Positions 8,364 through 19,314 are shown, counted from the first letter of the stretch. The stretch is 64,000 nucleotides of DNA from Gammaproteobacteria bacterium (GCA_029861845.1 JAOTYM010000004.1:1-64000), one strand, 5' to 3'. Notes: a model not told the origin generated them from the sequence alone. Made by a program: numbers and translations.

Positions 8364-9950
8364 ATGTTTCGAGTTCTGATAGCAGACAAGTTGGGAAAGG
8401 CAGGGTTGGATAGGATTCAATCCGCGCAAGATGTACGGGCTGATGTCAGGACCGGGCAGAGTAAGGCCGAGCTGCTTAAGATTATCGGCGATTACGATGC
8501 CATCATCGTTCGTAGTGCCACCAAACTGGACGCCGATTTGCTAGCAGCGGCTAAGCAGTTAAAAGTGGTCGGTCGGGCCGGTGTCGGTGTCGACAATGTC
8601 GACGTTAGAGCGGCCACCGCTCGCGGTGTGATAGTGATGAACACCCCAGAGGCCAACGCTATTGCGGCGGCAGAACAGGCTATGGCGCTAATGCTCGCCG
8701 CCAGTCGCTATACGGTTCAGTCACATTCACTGGTGAAAGAAGGCAAGTGGGATCGATCAGCGTTTACAGGGATTCAACTCTATCGGAAGAAGCTCGGACT
8801 TATTGGGTTCGGCCGCATAGCGCGGTTGGTGGCCACACGGGCGCAAGCGTTCGGCATGGAAGTGGTTGCCTTCGATCCTTATGTGTCGGAAGAGGTAGGT
8901 CAAGAAGTCGGGGTTACGCTTGTCGATCTCAACGAACTGTTCGAGCAGGCCGATTATATTTCACTGCACGCCAGTCAATCCCCGGAAACGGAACGGATTA
9001 TCAACGCCGACACCCTCAGTCGAGCAAAGGACGGGGTGATACTCGTTAACTCAGCCCGGGGTGCGCTGGTCGATGAGGCGGCATTGGCCGGGGCTCTCAA
9101 AAGCGGCAAGGTGCGCGCCGTCGGTACCGATGTCTACTCGAAGGAGCCGCCGACGCCTGACAATCCGCTCATCGGGCTGCCCAATGTTGTGCACACGCCG
9201 CATATTGGTGCGAGCACGGTAGAGGCACAACGCGACGTGTCGATAAAAATCGTCGATCAAGTGCTAGATGCGTTGCGCGGCGATGACTTTCGTAACAGCA
9301 TCAACGTGCCGTTTCAGGTAGGCCCGGATTACGCCACGGTGCTGCCGTATATGACGCTGGCAGAGAAGATTGGTGCGTTGCATTTTCACATGGCACCGGC
9401 ACCGATTCGCCGAGTCGAGGTGGAGCTGCGTGGCGAGGCGATCGAGGACATGACACGACCGGTGGCAGCCGCGCTGCTGAAAGGGCTGCTCGAAAGTTTC
9501 CTCGCCGATGTAGTCAACTACGTCAATGCACCGGTGCTGGCTGAGGAACACGGTATTGCCATCTCGCAGTCCAAGGGGCTTAGTGCGGCGGATTATGCTA
9601 ACGTCATTTCTTGCCGGGCGCACTGGAACGACGGCAATCGTGTCATAGCCGGCGTGTTGTTTGGTGGTCGACAGCCGCGCATCGTGCAGGTCAGTCACCA
9701 CCATCTGGATGCCGATCCTACGGGACCGCTGCTCATTATGTTAAATAAGGATGTGCCCGGTGTGATCGGGCAGGTGGGTACGATTCTTGGTGCCTACGAA
9801 GTAAACATCGGTGAGTGGCGCATGGGTCGTAACAGACCCGGTGAAGAGGCGTTATCTTTTATCAATCTCGACAGCGAGCCGCCGGCGGCGGCGCTGGATG
9901 CGCTTAACAAAGTTCCGGCCATCACCAAGCTTAAGTTCTTGCATCTTTAG
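8364..9950 (+). CDS. serA: D-3-phosphoglycerate dehydrogenase
   Basis: A 528-residue enzyme of the first step of serine synthesis, oxidising 3-phosphoglycerate with NAD. Substrate motifs VGRAGVGVDNVDV and MNTPEANAIAAAEQAM come first, then the nucleotide-binding GLIGFGRIARLVA, the arginine/glutamate/histidine catalytic set (VNSARGALVDE; HTPHIGAST), an intervening domain, and a C-terminal ACT domain (LLIMLNKDVPGVIGQVGTIL). This long form with the allosteric substrate-binding domain is the type seen in many bacteria. It converges with metH; serine made here supplies the one-carbon units used by MetF and MetH. Confidence 0.96.
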   Translation: MFRVLIADKLGKAGLDRIQSAQDVRADVRTGQSKAELLKIIGDYDAIIVRSATKLDADLLAAAKQLKVVGRAGVGVDNVDVRAATARGVIVMNTPEANAIAAAEQAMALMLAASRYTVQSHSLVKEGKWDRSAFTGIQLYRKKLGLIGFGRIARLVATRAQAFGMEVVAFDPYVSEEVGQEVGVTLVDLNELFEQADYISLHASQSPETERIINADTLSRAKDGVILVNSARGALVDEAALAGALKSGKVRAVGTDVYSKEPPTPDNPLIGLPNVVHTPHIGASTVEAQRDVSIKIVDQVLDALRGDDFRNSINVPFQVGPDYATVLPYMTLAEKIGALHFHMAPAPIRRVEVELRGEAIEDMTRPVAAALLKGLLESFLADVVNYVNAPVLAEEHGIAISQSKGLSAADYANVISCRAHWNDGNRVIAGVLFGGRQPRIVQVSHHHLDADPTGPLLIMLNKDVPGVIGQVGTILGAYEVNIGEWRMGRNRPGEEALSFINLDSEPPAAALDALNKVPAITKLKFLHL

Positions 9951-9974
9951 ATTATCGGCCCTGCTGGGTCTGGG

Positions 9975-12900
9975 TCACGCCGCCGCACCAGCGACGCTGG
10001 CACCATAGGCGAGTACCGGTGCGAGCCAGCGTTCGACGTCCGCGACCGGCATTGCCTTGCGTCTGGCGTAGTCTTCGACCTGGTCGCGGCCGATCTTGCT
10101 GACGCCGAAGTAGCGACTCTCGGGATGGGAGAAATAGAGTCCACTCACCGATGATGCCGGGGTCATGGCGAAGCTTTCGGTTAGCTGGATGCCCGCGGTT
10201 TCCTCGGCGTCGAGCAAATCAAACAACGTACGTTTTTCGGTGTGGTCGGGGCAGGCGGGATAACCGGGTGCGGGGCGAATGCCGGTGTACTGTTCGCGGA
10301 TCAACGCATCGTTATCAAGATCCTCGCCCGCCGCGTAGCCCCAGAACTCCTTGCGCACGCGTTCATGCAGTCGCTCGGCAAACGCCTCCGCCAGGCGATC
10401 CGCAAGCGCCTTGACCATGATGGCACTATAGTCGTCATGATTCGATTCAAACTCGGTGACCAGCGCCTCGAGTCCAGCGCCGGTGGTGACCGCAAAGCCA
10501 CCAAGGTAATCGCCAACAACGGCATCGCGCGGCGCGATAAAGTCCGCCAGTGCTAGATTCGCGCGACCGCGATCGCGCACCATCTGTTGGCGTAGGGTAT
10601 GAAAGGTAGTTAGCACCTTAGATCTTTCGTTATCGGCGTAGACTTCGATGTCGTCGTCGCCGACGCGATTGGCTGGCCAGAAACCGATCACTGCGTGCGC
10701 CTTCAGCCGTTGCTCGTCGATGATCCTCGACAGCAACTGCTTGGCGTCCGCCAGTAAGCCACGCGCGGCCTCGCCGACGACCTCGTCATCGAGGATACGC
10801 GGATAAACACCCGCCAAGTCCCAGGTACGGAAGAATGGCGTCCAATCGATGTAACGCGAAAGTTCCGCCAGATCGTAGTTATCGAAGGTCTTTAGGCCGA
10901 GAAACGTGGGTTCCTGAGGTCTGTAGTCTCGCCAGTCGATAGGGCACTTATTGGCGCGTGCCCTCGCCAGGGTCTCACGACGAGCTTGCCGCTGCTCGGC
11001 CGCACGTCGCGTGCGAATGGCTTCGTACTCCGCCCGAGTTGTGGTGGTGAATTCCTGTCGTTTCGAGCCAACGAGATTGCTGACAACCCCCACCGCACGC
11101 GACGCATCGGCGACGTAGATCGTGGAACCGCGATAGTTGGGCGAAATCTTGACGGCGGTATGCACGCGACTCGTCGTCGCACCGCCGATCAGTAACGGCA
11201 GCTCGAATCCCTCGCGCTCCATCTCGCTAGCCACATGGCACATTTCATCGAGACTGGGTGTGATGAGCCCGGAAACACCAATGATATCCGCACCTTCGGT
11301 GCGTGCCGTTTCCAGGATCCTAGCGCTCGGCACCATGACGCCCAAGTCGATAACCTCGTAGTTGTTACAACGAAGCACGACCCCAACGATGTTTTTGCCG
11401 ATATCGTGCACATCTCCTTTGGCTGTCGCCAGCACCACCTTGCCGGCGGACCGCCTGCGCAGCGCATCGGTTTCCTCAGCTTCCATGAAGGGCTGAAGAT
11501 GCGCCACTGCCTTTTTCATGACGCGCGCGCTCTTTACGACCTGGGGTAGAAACATCTTGCCAGAACCAAATAGATCGCCCACCATGTTCATGCCGTCCAT
11601 GAGCGGTCCTTCGATGACCTCCAGCGGACGGCTGGCGGCCAGACGTGCCTCCTCGGTATCGTCGATGATGTAACCGTCGATACCGTGTACCAGCGCGTAC
11701 ACCAGACGGGCGTGTACGTCAGCTTCACGCCAGCTCAAATCTTCTGTTTTCTTCTTGGTCTCACCCCTAACAGTTCGCGCGACTTCGAGCAGACGATCGG
11801 TGGCATCAGGGCGCCGGTTAAAGAGTACATCCTCGATGCGATCGCGCACATCGTGCGGGATATCTTCGTACACTGGCAGCTGACCCGCATTGACGATTGC
11901 CATGTCCAGGCCGGCCTTAATGGCATGGTACAAGAAGGCTGCGTGCATGGCCTCGCGCACCGGATTGTTGCCCCGGAAGGAGAATGAAATATTCGACACA
12001 CCCCCCGACACCTTTACGTGCGGCAAGTTTCGTTTAATAAGCCGGGTGGCCTCGATAAAGGCACGCGCATAGTCGTTGTGTTCCTCGATACCGGTGGCGA
12101 CGGCGAAGATGTTTGGATCAAATACGATGTCCTCAGCCGCAAAGCCTACCTGCTCGGTCAGAATCTGGTAGCAGCGTTTACAAATCTCATACTTGCGCTC
12201 GACGGTATCCGCCTGCCCTTGTTCGTCAAAGGCCATCACCACTACGCCAGCACCGTAACGCTTAATAAGTGTCGCCTGCTCGATAAAGGCGTGCTCACCT
12301 TGCTTGAGGCTGATGGAGTTGACAAAAGCCTTGCCCTGAACACACTTGAGCCCGGCCTCGATCACCGACCATTTCGACGAGTCGATCATTACCGGCACCC
12401 GGCTGATATCAGGTTCGGCCGCAATAAGGTTTAGGAAACGGCGCATGGCCGCTTCGGAATCGAGCATCCCTTCGTCCATATTGATGTCGATAATCTGGGC
12501 CCCGTTTTCCACCTGTCCGCGGGCGACACCGACGGCGGTCTCATAATCGTCGTCCAGGATCAGCTTGGCGAACTTAGCCGAGCCGGTGACATTGGTACGC
12601 TCGCCCACGTTTACGAACCCACTGTCGGGCCCGATAGTAACTGCTTCGAGCCCTGACAGGCGGCAACGTGCCGGCAACTCGGGAAGTTTGCGGGCTGGGT
12701 GTGCCGACACAGCGTCGGCAAGGGCGTGGATGTGTGCCGGCGTCGTGCCACAACAGCCCCCGACGACGTTGAGCAGGCCAGACTGGGCGAATTCGCCAAG
12801 CAACGTTGCCATATATTCCGGGGTGTCGTCGTAACCGCCGAACTCGTTAGGCAGGCCGGCATTCGGATGACAGCTGACGTGGGTGTCGGCTACCCGAGAT

Positions 12901-13691
12901 AGTTCGTCGATGTACGGCCTAAGTTCTTTGGCACCCAGCGCACAGTTAAGACCAACCACAAGCGGCTTCGCATGTCGCACCGAATTCCAAAATGCCTCCG
13001 GCGTTTGGCCCGACAGTGTGCGCCCGCTCAAGTCGGTGATGGTGGCAGAGATCATGACCGGCAAGCGCTTGTTCTGCGCCGCAAAGTATTCGTCGATCGC
13101 AAATAACGCGGCCTTGGCGTTCAGCGTGTCGAATACCGTCTCCACCAGAATGATGTCCGCCCCACCATCTACTAACCCGCGCAGCGCCTCGCTATAGACC
13201 TGGCGAAGTTCGTCAAAGGTGACGTTGCGAAAACCGGGATCATTGACGTCCGGTGACAACGAGGCGGTGCGATTGGTGGGGCCAAGCACCCCGGCAACCC
13301 AACGCGGTTTGTCTGGGGTAAGGGCGGTGGCTGCATCAGTCGCCTCGCGCGCAATCCGTGCGCCCTCACGGTTGAGTTCGTACACCAGTGATTCCAGGCC
13401 GTAATCAGTCTGTGAGATCGAGGTTGAGTTGAAGGTGTTGGTCTCGACGATATCGGCGCCGGCCTCTAGAAACCTATCATGAATCGTGCGGATGACATCG
13501 GGTCGTGTAATCGACAACAGGTCGTTATTGCCTCTAAGGTCGCGCGAGTGGTTGGCGAAGCGCTCACCTCGGAAGCCGGATTCTGTGAGCGCGAACCCTT
13601 GGATCATAGTACCCATGGCGCCGTCGAATAACAGGATACGGTCGCCAAGTGCATCCTCAAGCCTGCGTATTCGTTGCGCTGCCTGGTTCAT
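9975..13691 (-). CDS. metH: Cobalamin-dependent methionine synthase
   Basis: A complete 1238-residue MetH, transferring methyl from methyltetrahydrofolate via cobalamin to homocysteine. The homocysteine domain (about 1-330) has zinc ligands C250 (GLNCALG) and C313-C314 ([10 protein letters not shown]). The pterin domain runs about 350-620 (INVNMDEG-like segment [11 protein letters not shown]). The cobalamin cap and binding domain has H762 in [10 protein letters not shown] as lower axial ligand. The C-terminal reactivation domain binds AdoMet ([12 protein letters not shown]). The start lies 2 bases after the metF stop, so the two are translationally close. Control is expected through the SahR operator upstream of sahR. 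Confidence 0.98.
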   Translation of the reverse strand: MNQAAQRIRRLEDALGDRILLFDGAMGTMIQGFALTESGFRGERFANHSRDLRGNNDLLSITRPDVIRTIHDRFLEAGADIVETNTFNSTSISQTDYGLESLVYELNREGARIAREATDAATALTPDKPRWVAGVLGPTNRTASLSPDVNDPGFRNVTFDELRQVYSEALRGLVDGGADIILVETVFDTLNAKAALFAIDEYFAAQNKRLPVMISATITDLSGRTLSGQTPEAFWNSVRHAKPLVVGLNCALGAKELRPYIDELSRVADTHVSCHPNAGLPNEFGGYDDTPEYMATLLGEFAQSGLLNVVGGCCGTTPAHIHALADAVSAHPARKLPELPARCRLSGLEAVTIGPDSGFVNVGERTNVTGSAKFAKLILDDDYETAVGVARGQVENGAQIIDINMDEGMLDSEAAMRRFLNLIAAEPDISRVPVMIDSSKWSVIEAGLKCVQGKAFVNSISLKQGEHAFIEQATLIKRYGAGVVVMAFDEQGQADTVERKYEICKRCYQILTEQVGFAAEDIVFDPNIFAVATGIEEHNDYARAFIEATRLIKRNLPHVKVSGGVSNISFSFRGNNPVREAMHAAFLYHAIKAGLDMAIVNAGQLPVYEDIPHDVRDRIEDVLFNRRPDATDRLLEVARTVRGETKKKTEDLSWREADVHARLVYALVHGIDGYIIDDTEEARLAASRPLEVIEGPLMDGMNMVGDLFGSGKMFLPQVVKSARVMKKAVAHLQPFMEAEETDALRRRSAGKVVLATAKGDVHDIGKNIVGVVLRCNNYEVIDLGVMVPSARILETARTEGADIIGVSGLITPSLDEMCHVASEMEREGFELPLLIGGATTSRVHTAVKISPNYRGSTIYVADASRAVGVVSNLVGSKRQEFTTTTRAEYEAIRTRRAAEQRQARRETLARARANKCPIDWRDYRPQEPTFLGLKTFDNYDLAELSRYIDWTPFFRTWDLAGVYPRILDDEVVGEAARGLLADAKQLLSRIIDEQRLKAHAVIGFWPANRVGDDDIEVYADNERSKVLTTFHTLRQQMVRDRGRANLALADFIAPRDAVVGDYLGGFAVTTGAGLEALVTEFESNHDDYSAIMVKALADRLAEAFAERLHERVRKEFWGYAAGEDLDNDALIREQYTGIRPAPGYPACPDHTEKRTLFDLLDAEETAGIQLTESFAMTPASSVSGLYFSHPESRYFGVSKIGRDQVEDYARRKAMPVADVERWLAPVLAYGASVAGAAA

Positions 13692-13693
13692 GA

Positions 13694-14653
13694 TTATTCT
13701 TTAGTGGCGAGGTGGTAGTCGTTTGGCGTCGGCAGTGCCGGTCTTATGCCTAGGATGTGGCAGATGGCTTGCGTCAGCGCCGCCCGATTCAACGTATAGA
13801 AATGAAATTCGTTCACGCCTTGCTCTTTGAGTCGCATGCATTGTTCGGCCGCCACCGTAGCCGCCACCAATTGACGAGTCTCAGGATCGCCGTCTAGGCC
13901 TTCAAACAGACGGGCAAGCCAATTGGGGACGCTGGCACCACAGACTCTTGCGAACTGTTTGAGCCTGGCAAAGTTCGTGACCGGCAAGATCCCGGGTACG
14001 ATGGGCACACCAATACCGGCGGCACGTGCCCGCTCGACGAATCGCAAGTAGATCTCTACATCGAAAAAAAACTGCGTGATGGCGCGACTAGCGCCGGCGT
14101 CGATCTTGCGCTTGAGATTATCCAAATCGGCCTCGGCGGAATGCGCATCTGGGTGCACCTCAGGGAAGGCCGCAACACTGATCTCGAAGTCACCAATTTG
14201 GCGTACGCCCGCCACCAACGCCGCGGCATTAGCGTAGCCATCGGGATGTGGCTGAAAACGTTGCTGCTGTTCAGGTGGATCGCCGCGCAATGCAACGATA
14301 TGGCGTACACCGATCGCTTGGTAATTGCGCACGACCGCATCGACTTCCGTCCGCGAGGCAGCAACGCATGTCAGGTGTGCAGCCGGCGTAAGGTTCGTCT
14401 CATTCAGGATCCTCTTCACCGTTATATGGGTGCGCTCGCGCGTGCTGCCACCCGCTCCGTAGGTCACTGAGACGAAACGCGGCAACAACGGCGCCAGGCG
14501 CTCGATTGATTGCCACAGCACTTGTTCCATCTTTGTGGTGTGTGGCGGGAAGAATTCGAAGGAGATCGCGATCGCAGGCCTGATGGGAGTGACCGCACTG
14601 CTGGCGTCACCATTACCGGGCTTTGCGCCCTCATTCGCAGTAGCAATACGCAT
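13694..14653 (-). CDS. metF: 5,10-methylenetetrahydrofolate reductase
   Basis: A 319-residue flavoenzyme making 5-methyltetrahydrofolate for MetH. Visible are SFEFFPPHT, with the catalytic glutamate, [28 protein letters not shown] and a TQFFFD segment, in the order of the TIM-barrel MTHFR family. I chose ATG 14653, preceded by GGAGGTG and one base after the sahR stop, over the track's start at 14689, which overlaps sahR by 35 bases. The N-terminus before SFEFF is longer than in E. coli. It is the middle gene of sahR-metF-metH. Confidence 0.97.
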   Translation of the reverse strand: MRIATANEGAKPGNGDASSAVTPIRPAIAISFEFFPPHTTKMEQVLWQSIERLAPLLPRFVSVTYGAGGSTRERTHITVKRILNETNLTPAAHLTCVAASRTEVDAVVRNYQAIGVRHIVALRGDPPEQQQRFQPHPDGYANAAALVAGVRQIGDFEISVAAFPEVHPDAHSAEADLDNLKRKIDAGASRAITQFFFDVEIYLRFVERARAAGIGVPIVPGILPVTNFARLKQFARVCGASVPNWLARLFEGLDGDPETRQLVAATVAAEQCMRLKEQGVNEFHFYTLNRAALTQAICHILGIRPALPTPNDYHLATKE

Positions 14654-14654
14654 G

Positions 14655-15635
14655 CTAGGCCACCTCCAAACTGCGGTGGGTCGGGGCATGCTGGTGTTGT
14701 GTGCTTGTCCAAAGAGAAACCGTTAGCTTCTCTTTGTCGCGCTTGCCAGCGACCTTCAGATGCCGAACGTCGGTATTGACGAGACCGGCGCTGTCACACC
14801 AGCCGATCACTTCCGTGTCTGCGAATCCAAGTCGTCGATGAGAGTAGTCCGTTCTCAGGAACTCCAATGCATGGGGCGCAAAGTCGGCGATAAAAAGACG
14901 TCCGCCTGGGCGCAGGGTGCGGGCCGCCTCCGCCACCGCTGCGCCAGGATCGTCAAGAAAATGCAGTACATGGTGAATGGTGACCACGTCCATCGACCCC
15001 GTGGCCACGGAAAGATTGTAGATATCACCGTGACGCACCTGGCAATGCTGGAGGTGGGCACCTTCCAGATTGGCACGAGCCACGGCGAGCATCTCGCGGC
15101 TGAGATCAATGCCGAGCCCACGATTAGTTTTGGTAGCAAATACCTGGAGAATGCGCCCTGTTCCCGTGCCGAGATCGAGCAGATCTTCTACCGTATCATC
15201 GCCCAGTGCTTTTAACATGGCTCGTTCGACCTCGGATTCCGCGACGTATAGCGAACGAATGCGATCCCATTTGGCGGCATTCTCGCGAAAATACGTGGCT
15301 GCCGCCTCGGCGCGAATTGCTCTCACCGTTTCGAGCCGCCGAAGGTCTCGCTCGATCTCCAGATCGGCTCCAGGGATGAGTTCGACCAGCGCCCGGGCGA
15401 GGGGCGCACCCGCCCCCCGCTGCGTGAGCCGATAGAAGACCCAAGTGCCTTCAGGAATGCGCTCTAGCAGTCTCGCTTCGCACAACAGTTTCAAGTGCCG
15501 ACTGACCCGTGGTTGACTTTGACCCAGGATCTGCGTGAGCTCGGAGACGGTGAGCTCGTTTCGAGCCAGAATCGCCAGCAGTCGTAGACGTGTGCGTTCG
15601 CCGGCGGCACGGAGACCAGTTAGCAATGTGTCCAT
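14655..15635 (-). CDS. sahR: ArsR-type regulator fused to a SAM-binding methyltransferase domain (SahR)
   Basis: A 326-residue protein with an N-terminal winged helix of the ArsR type (helix-turn-helix SELTQILGQSQPRVSRHLKL, residues 31-50) and a C-terminal class I methyltransferase fold (LLDLGTGTGRIL near 155, LHFLDDPGAAV). This arrangement and the metF-metH neighbours match SahR, a regulator known in Proteobacteria to sense S-adenosylhomocysteine and control the methionine cycle. ATG 15635 is chosen, with AAGGGG upstream; the track start at 15779 would run through the operator. It probably represses its own operon and is released by high SAH. Confidence 0.9.
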   Translation of the reverse strand: MDTLLTGLRAAGERTRLRLLAILARNELTVSELTQILGQSQPRVSRHLKLLCEARLLERIPEGTWVFYRLTQRGAGAPLARALVELIPGADLEIERDLRRLETVRAIRAEAAATYFRENAAKWDRIRSLYVAESEVERAMLKALGDDTVEDLLDLGTGTGRILQVFATKTNRGLGIDLSREMLAVARANLEGAHLQHCQVRHGDIYNLSVATGSMDVVTIHHVLHFLDDPGAAVAEAARTLRPGGRLFIADFAPHALEFLRTDYSHRRLGFADTEVIGWCDSAGLVNTDVRHLKVAGKRDKEKLTVSLWTSTQHQHAPTHRSLEVA

Positions 15636-15672
15636 GCATTTTCCCCTTGAAGCCTGCTGCCGTAGTTGATAA

Positions 15673-15696
15673 ATATATAAAGATATCTTTATATAT
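15673..15696. promoter_or_regulatory. Perfect 24-bp palindrome, probable SahR operator
   Basis: Twelve bases on each side pair exactly around the centre AAAGATATCTTT, with ATATAT flanks. It lies 38 bases upstream of the sahR ATG, where the AT-rich core could also hold the -10 element. ArsR-family dimers bind such palindromes, and the position fits autoregulation of sahR-metF-metH. It is 82 bases from the divergent pirin gene, which might share control. Confidence 0.85.
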
Positions 15697-15777
15697 GAAC
15701 GATGGGCCGATGTCAAGCCAACGCCAGTGCCGCACCGGTAAAATCGCGTCCTGGTCCCCAAAAAAGCGACGACAAAC

Positions 15778-16476
15778 ATGATTACAATTAGGCGTGCTGG
15801 CGAACGTGGTCGCAGTCAGCTTGATTGGCTGCATAGCCGCCACACGTTCTCATTTTCGAACTACTACGACCCCGATCACATGGGCTATTCGGTGCTCAGA
15901 GTTATTAATGAAGACCGCATAGCGCCGGCGGCTGGGTTTGGCAGTCATTCTCATCGCGACATGGAGATTATCAGCTATGTGCTCGACGGTGGGCTGGAGC
16001 ACAAGGATAGCCTAGGCAATGGTTCGGTCATCCGACCGGGCGAGGTCCAGCGCATGAGCGCCGGGACCGGTATCACCCATAGCGAGTACAATGCGTCCAA
16101 GCTAGAACCAGCGCATTTTCTACAGATATGGATACTGCCAGCCGTAACGGGGATTGCACCGAGTTACGAACAGCGGCGATTCGACGACAGCAACGACAGC
16201 GGCCGATGGCGACTATTAGTTTCCCCCGATGGCCGTGAGGGATCGCTGACGTTGAACCAGAACGCGCTTATGTATATGGCGAGGTTGAAACGGGGAGAAG
16301 CGAGGCATCACGCGCTTGCGGCAGATCGACAGACCTTGCTACACGTCGCCCGCGGGGAAGCCGTTCTCAGTGGACACAGGATTGTGGCCGGTGATAGCGC
16401 AATGATTAACGACGAACAAGCAATTAACTTGTCTACTGACGAATCAACAGAAGTACTGATGTTTGACCTTCCCTAG
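15778..16476 (+). CDS. Pirin family protein (YhhW-like cupin)
   Basis: A 232-residue bicupin. The metal site of the N-terminal cupin is seen as FGSHSHRDMEIISYVLDGG, with a further histidine in GTGITHSEYN, and RPGEVQRMSAG is the pirin signature. E. coli YhhW, of this family, has quercetinase activity in vitro; the native role is unclear. Length matches YhhW (231). It is divergent from sahR and shares its 140-base upstream region. Confidence 0.9.
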   Translation: MITIRRAGERGRSQLDWLHSRHTFSFSNYYDPDHMGYSVLRVINEDRIAPAAGFGSHSHRDMEIISYVLDGGLEHKDSLGNGSVIRPGEVQRMSAGTGITHSEYNASKLEPAHFLQIWILPAVTGIAPSYEQRRFDDSNDSGRWRLLVSPDGREGSLTLNQNALMYMARLKRGEARHHALAADRQTLLHVARGEAVLSGHRIVAGDSAMINDEQAINLSTDESTEVLMFDLP

Positions 16477-16522
16477 ATAAACAAGAATAGTGAAAGCGCT
16501 AACTTCGTCACACGGATAACGG

Positions 16523-17680
16523 GTGCATTTACCGGACTACAAAAACGGAAGTATTGTTAATCTAGTAAGCTCGATTCAGGTCGCGTTGGGCGGCGGCCAG
16601 CCAAGTTATGGCACCTTGTCGCAGCTGACGTTATCGAAGCCCAATACTGCCGGTAGCGTCGTGCTTATTGTCATCGACGGCCTTGGTCATGCTTACTTAA
16701 GACAGCGTGGTCGAGGTATCCTTCATGGATACCTGGTAGATCGTATAACGTCGGTATTTCCATCGACCACGGCGTCCGCTATTACCAGTTTTTTTACTGG
16801 CACGGCGCCACAACAACACGCCCTTACTGGTTGGTTCACCTATTTTAAGGAACTCGGTGCGGTTGCGGCGCCACTACCGTTTAGGCGCCGCTCGAGCAAG
16901 ATATCGCTAACGGACGCCGGTGTCGATGCCCGTAAGTTATTCGATCAGCCGTCTATGTTCGAACGTATCGACACGCCTTCTCATATCGTATTACCTGCTG
17001 ATATCGTCGAATCTGAATACACAACCGCCCATAGTGGATCGGCCGAAAGATGGGCTTATACCTCGCTAGAGTGGTGTTTTCGGGTCATTGAGAAGATTAT
17101 CCGTTGCGGTAGTTCACGCCAATATATCTACGCCTACTGGCCAGAATTTGACACCTTGGCACACAAGTACGGAACGCAGAGCAAGGAGGTAACAGAACAT
17201 TTCGACCAACTGGATACGGCATTTGCCTGTTTCCTTGATCGTATTGAGGGTAGTGGTACAACTGTAGTTGTGACCGCTGACCACGGCTTCATCGACACTG
17301 GGCCAGACAGACTAGTTGAACTAGAGTCACATCCAGAGCTGGCGAGCACGCTCGCATTGCCGTTATGTGGCGAACCGCGTGTTGCGTTCTGCTATGTGCA
17401 TCCTGAACGACACCAGCGGTTCAAAGAATACGTCGAAGACCGACTTGGTTATTGTGCTGAGATCTATCGAAGTGAGCAATTGGTGGAACAGGGTTTCTTC
17501 GGGCTTGGCAAGCCTAATCCACGACTACTGGATAGGATTGGACACTATGCGTTAGTAATGAAGGACCGCTATGTCATCAAGGATTGGATTGTCGGCGAAC
17601 GCCGTTACGAGCACATCGGTGTCCATGGCGGTGTCAGCGAAGAGGAGATGTATGTTCCTCTTATCGTTGTCCAGACCTAG
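16523..17680 (+). CDS. Alkaline phosphatase superfamily phosphodiesterase/nucleotide pyrophosphatase-like
   Basis: A 385-residue protein of the type I phosphodiesterase/nucleotide pyrophosphatase group. The first metal aspartate is in VLIVIDGLGHAYL, the nucleophile segment is VFPSTTASAITSFFTG, then come YWPEFDTLAHKYG and TADHGFID with later metal ligands, and HIGVHGGVSEEEM near the C-terminus. No signal peptide is visible, so it is probably cytoplasmic. The substrate is unknown. The start is GTG 16523; the ribosome binding site is weak. Confidence 0.85.
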   Translation: MHLPDYKNGSIVNLVSSIQVALGGGQPSYGTLSQLTLSKPNTAGSVVLIVIDGLGHAYLRQRGRGILHGYLVDRITSVFPSTTASAITSFFTGTAPQQHALTGWFTYFKELGAVAAPLPFRRRSSKISLTDAGVDARKLFDQPSMFERIDTPSHIVLPADIVESEYTTAHSGSAERWAYTSLEWCFRVIEKIIRCGSSRQYIYAYWPEFDTLAHKYGTQSKEVTEHFDQLDTAFACFLDRIEGSGTTVVVTADHGFIDTGPDRLVELESHPELASTLALPLCGEPRVAFCYVHPERHQRFKEYVEDRLGYCAEIYRSEQLVEQGFFGLGKPNPRLLDRIGHYALVMKDRYVIKDWIVGERRYEHIGVHGGVSEEEMYVPLIVVQT

Positions 17681-17707
17681 TGTCGATCGCATGCGAGACT
17701 AGTCAGC

Positions 17708-18307
17708 GTGAGTGACGACAAAAACTTAAGTAAAGAATGGTGGGATAACCATTACACCGATGGTCACATACCCTGGGATAGGCAAGGTGTAAGTCCGGCG
17801 CTGTATCACTGGCTCGAGGCAGGTACGCTGACTCCTGGACGCATTCTGTTACCTGGCTGTGGGCGTGGCCACGAAGTAGTAGTGTTAACACGTTATGGTT
17901 TCGATGTCACCGCCGTGGATGTCGCGCCGACGGCGATTGCCTTTCTGCGGCAGCGTCTACGCGAGCAGCGATTGCACGCGGACGTTCGACAGGTCGACTT
18001 GTTGGCGTGGGAAGCTGATGGCACCTACGATGCGATCTATGATCAAACCAGTTTGTGTGCGATGGTACCGTCGCAGTGGCGGGACTACGAGCGGCGCTTG
18101 CACCGCTGGCTTCACTCGGATGGCCGGCTATTCATACTCTTTATGCAAACGGAGCGACCGGGCGGTCCGCCATTTCACTGCGATTTGTCGGAAATGCGAC
18201 GGTTGTTTTCGCAAGTTCGTTGGCGCTGGTCAGACGAACCGCCTTTGGAAGTTCCTCATTCAGTGGGATTCGTAGAGCAGGGTTGTGTGTTAGGTCGAAA
18301 GAATTGA
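17708..18307 (+). CDS. TPMT-like SAM-dependent methyltransferase
   Basis: A 199-residue class I methyltransferase of the thiopurine methyltransferase group. EWWDNHYTDGHIPWDRQG and PALYHWLEAG form the family's N-terminal signature, ILLPGCGRGHEV is the SAM-binding motif I, and FDVTAVDVAPTAI follows. Bacterial members detoxify metalloids such as tellurite or methylate small thiols. The substrate here is not determined. The start is GTG 17708. It converges with the propeller gene, with 2 bases between stops. Confidence 0.87.
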   Translation: MSDDKNLSKEWWDNHYTDGHIPWDRQGVSPALYHWLEAGTLTPGRILLPGCGRGHEVVVLTRYGFDVTAVDVAPTAIAFLRQRLREQRLHADVRQVDLLAWEADGTYDAIYDQTSLCAMVPSQWRDYERRLHRWLHSDGRLFILFMQTERPGGPPFHCDLSEMRRLFSQVRWRWSDEPPLEVPHSVGFVEQGCVLGRKN

Positions 18308-18309
18308 AA

Positions 18310-19314
18310 TCAGGGGCTCGAGCCGTCCAAGAACGATGCGGGCCAAGACAGCACATCTTTTCGTTCGGTGAAACTGACTACCTTATTGTCTATCACTACT
18401 GGCCCGGCAACGAGCTCATTTATTTCTTTGTGATGCCATAATCGTTTTCCGGTTGTAGCATTATAAGCGGCAAGTTCTGCTTGGTTGGTACCAACCAAAA
18501 CGACGTCATTTGTGATATGCGGCAAGTAATGTAGTCGACCGTTAAGCTGTTGCTCCCATATGAGGTGACCGTCGCTCAGGGCTCTTGCTTGAACGCGGCC
18601 GTCGAAGGTCCCAAAATAGAGCCGTCCGTCAGATATTGCGGGTGGGAAACTGGGTGTTTCACCCTTAACACGCCAACGAATCTCGCCGTTACGCGCATTA
18701 ACCATCAGCACTTCGCCGCTGAATAATGTGGCGACAACCCCGCCACCAGGCACGGCTACCGGTCGATACACCAACTCCTGCACTAGCACCTTTTTCCACA
18801 GCTGATCACCCGTTTTTGCGTCAATCGCTCTAAGCACGCCCTCCTTGCCACCCACCACCAGCCGACCTTGGAAAATCGCCGGTGTGTAGATCCAACCGCC
18901 ATAGTCGCGACGCCAGACCACGTGACCGGTGTCGATAGAAACCGCCCGCACCGAGCCATCAATCCCACCTATGTAGGCAATGTTGTTGGCAGTCGCTGGT
19001 GGAAACAACGTACTCTTGGACATAATGCGCCATAGACTGCGACCCGTGGCGGGATCAAGCGCGTGCAGACCGGTTGTACTACCAACTAGTATTGCCGTGG
19101 GGGTGGCTACCGGTTCTAAAGTGTTTAATCCAGCGAGCACATGCCAAACCGGCTTTAGAGTGAACCGCTGAAACCGGCTGACACCGTGGCCCGATAGGTA
19201 CACTGCATCGTCGACGATCGCGGGATTAGTAGGGTAAATGAACGACCCGGTGTCAGCCCTGGCCGTACACCATGCCAAGAAGAAACAACATGCGATCTGG
19301 ACGCTTGCTTTCAT
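18310..19314 (-). CDS. Secreted PQQ-like beta-propeller protein
   Basis: Several blades of the PQQ/BamB-like repeat are visible (GLHALDPATGRSLWRI, VSIDTGHVVWRRDYG, RAIDAKTGDQLWK, MVNARNGEIRWRV, AYNATTGKRLWHH). The N-terminus is a signal peptide (VQIACCFFLAWCTARA). About 334 residues is shorter than BamB (392), there is no lipobox, and no BAM partner gene is near, so I do not call it BamB. ATG 19314 is preferred over the GTG at 19326. Confidence 0.8.
   Translation of the reverse strand: MKASVQIACCFFLAWCTARADTGSFIYPTNPAIVDDAVYLSGHGVSRFQRFTLKPVWHVLAGLNTLEPVATPTAILVGSTTGLHALDPATGRSLWRIMSKSTLFPPATANNIAYIGGIDGSVRAVSIDTGHVVWRRDYGGWIYTPAIFQGRLVVGGKEGVLRAIDAKTGDQLWKKVLVQELVYRPVAVPGGGVVATLFSGEVLMVNARNGEIRWRVKGETPSFPPAISDGRLYFGTFDGRVQARALSDGHLIWEQQLNGRLHYLPHITNDVVLVGTNQAELAAYNATTGKRLWHHKEINELVAGPVVIDNKVVSFTERKDVLSWPASFLDGSSP

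Noticed and set aside
9264-9704. 146-codon minus-strand ORF inside serA
   Set aside because: The serA frame is full length with all motifs; this is a shadow ORF.
18310-19314. Assignment of the PQQ-propeller protein as BamB
   Set aside because: It lacks a lipobox, is shorter than BamB and has no der or BAM neighbours.
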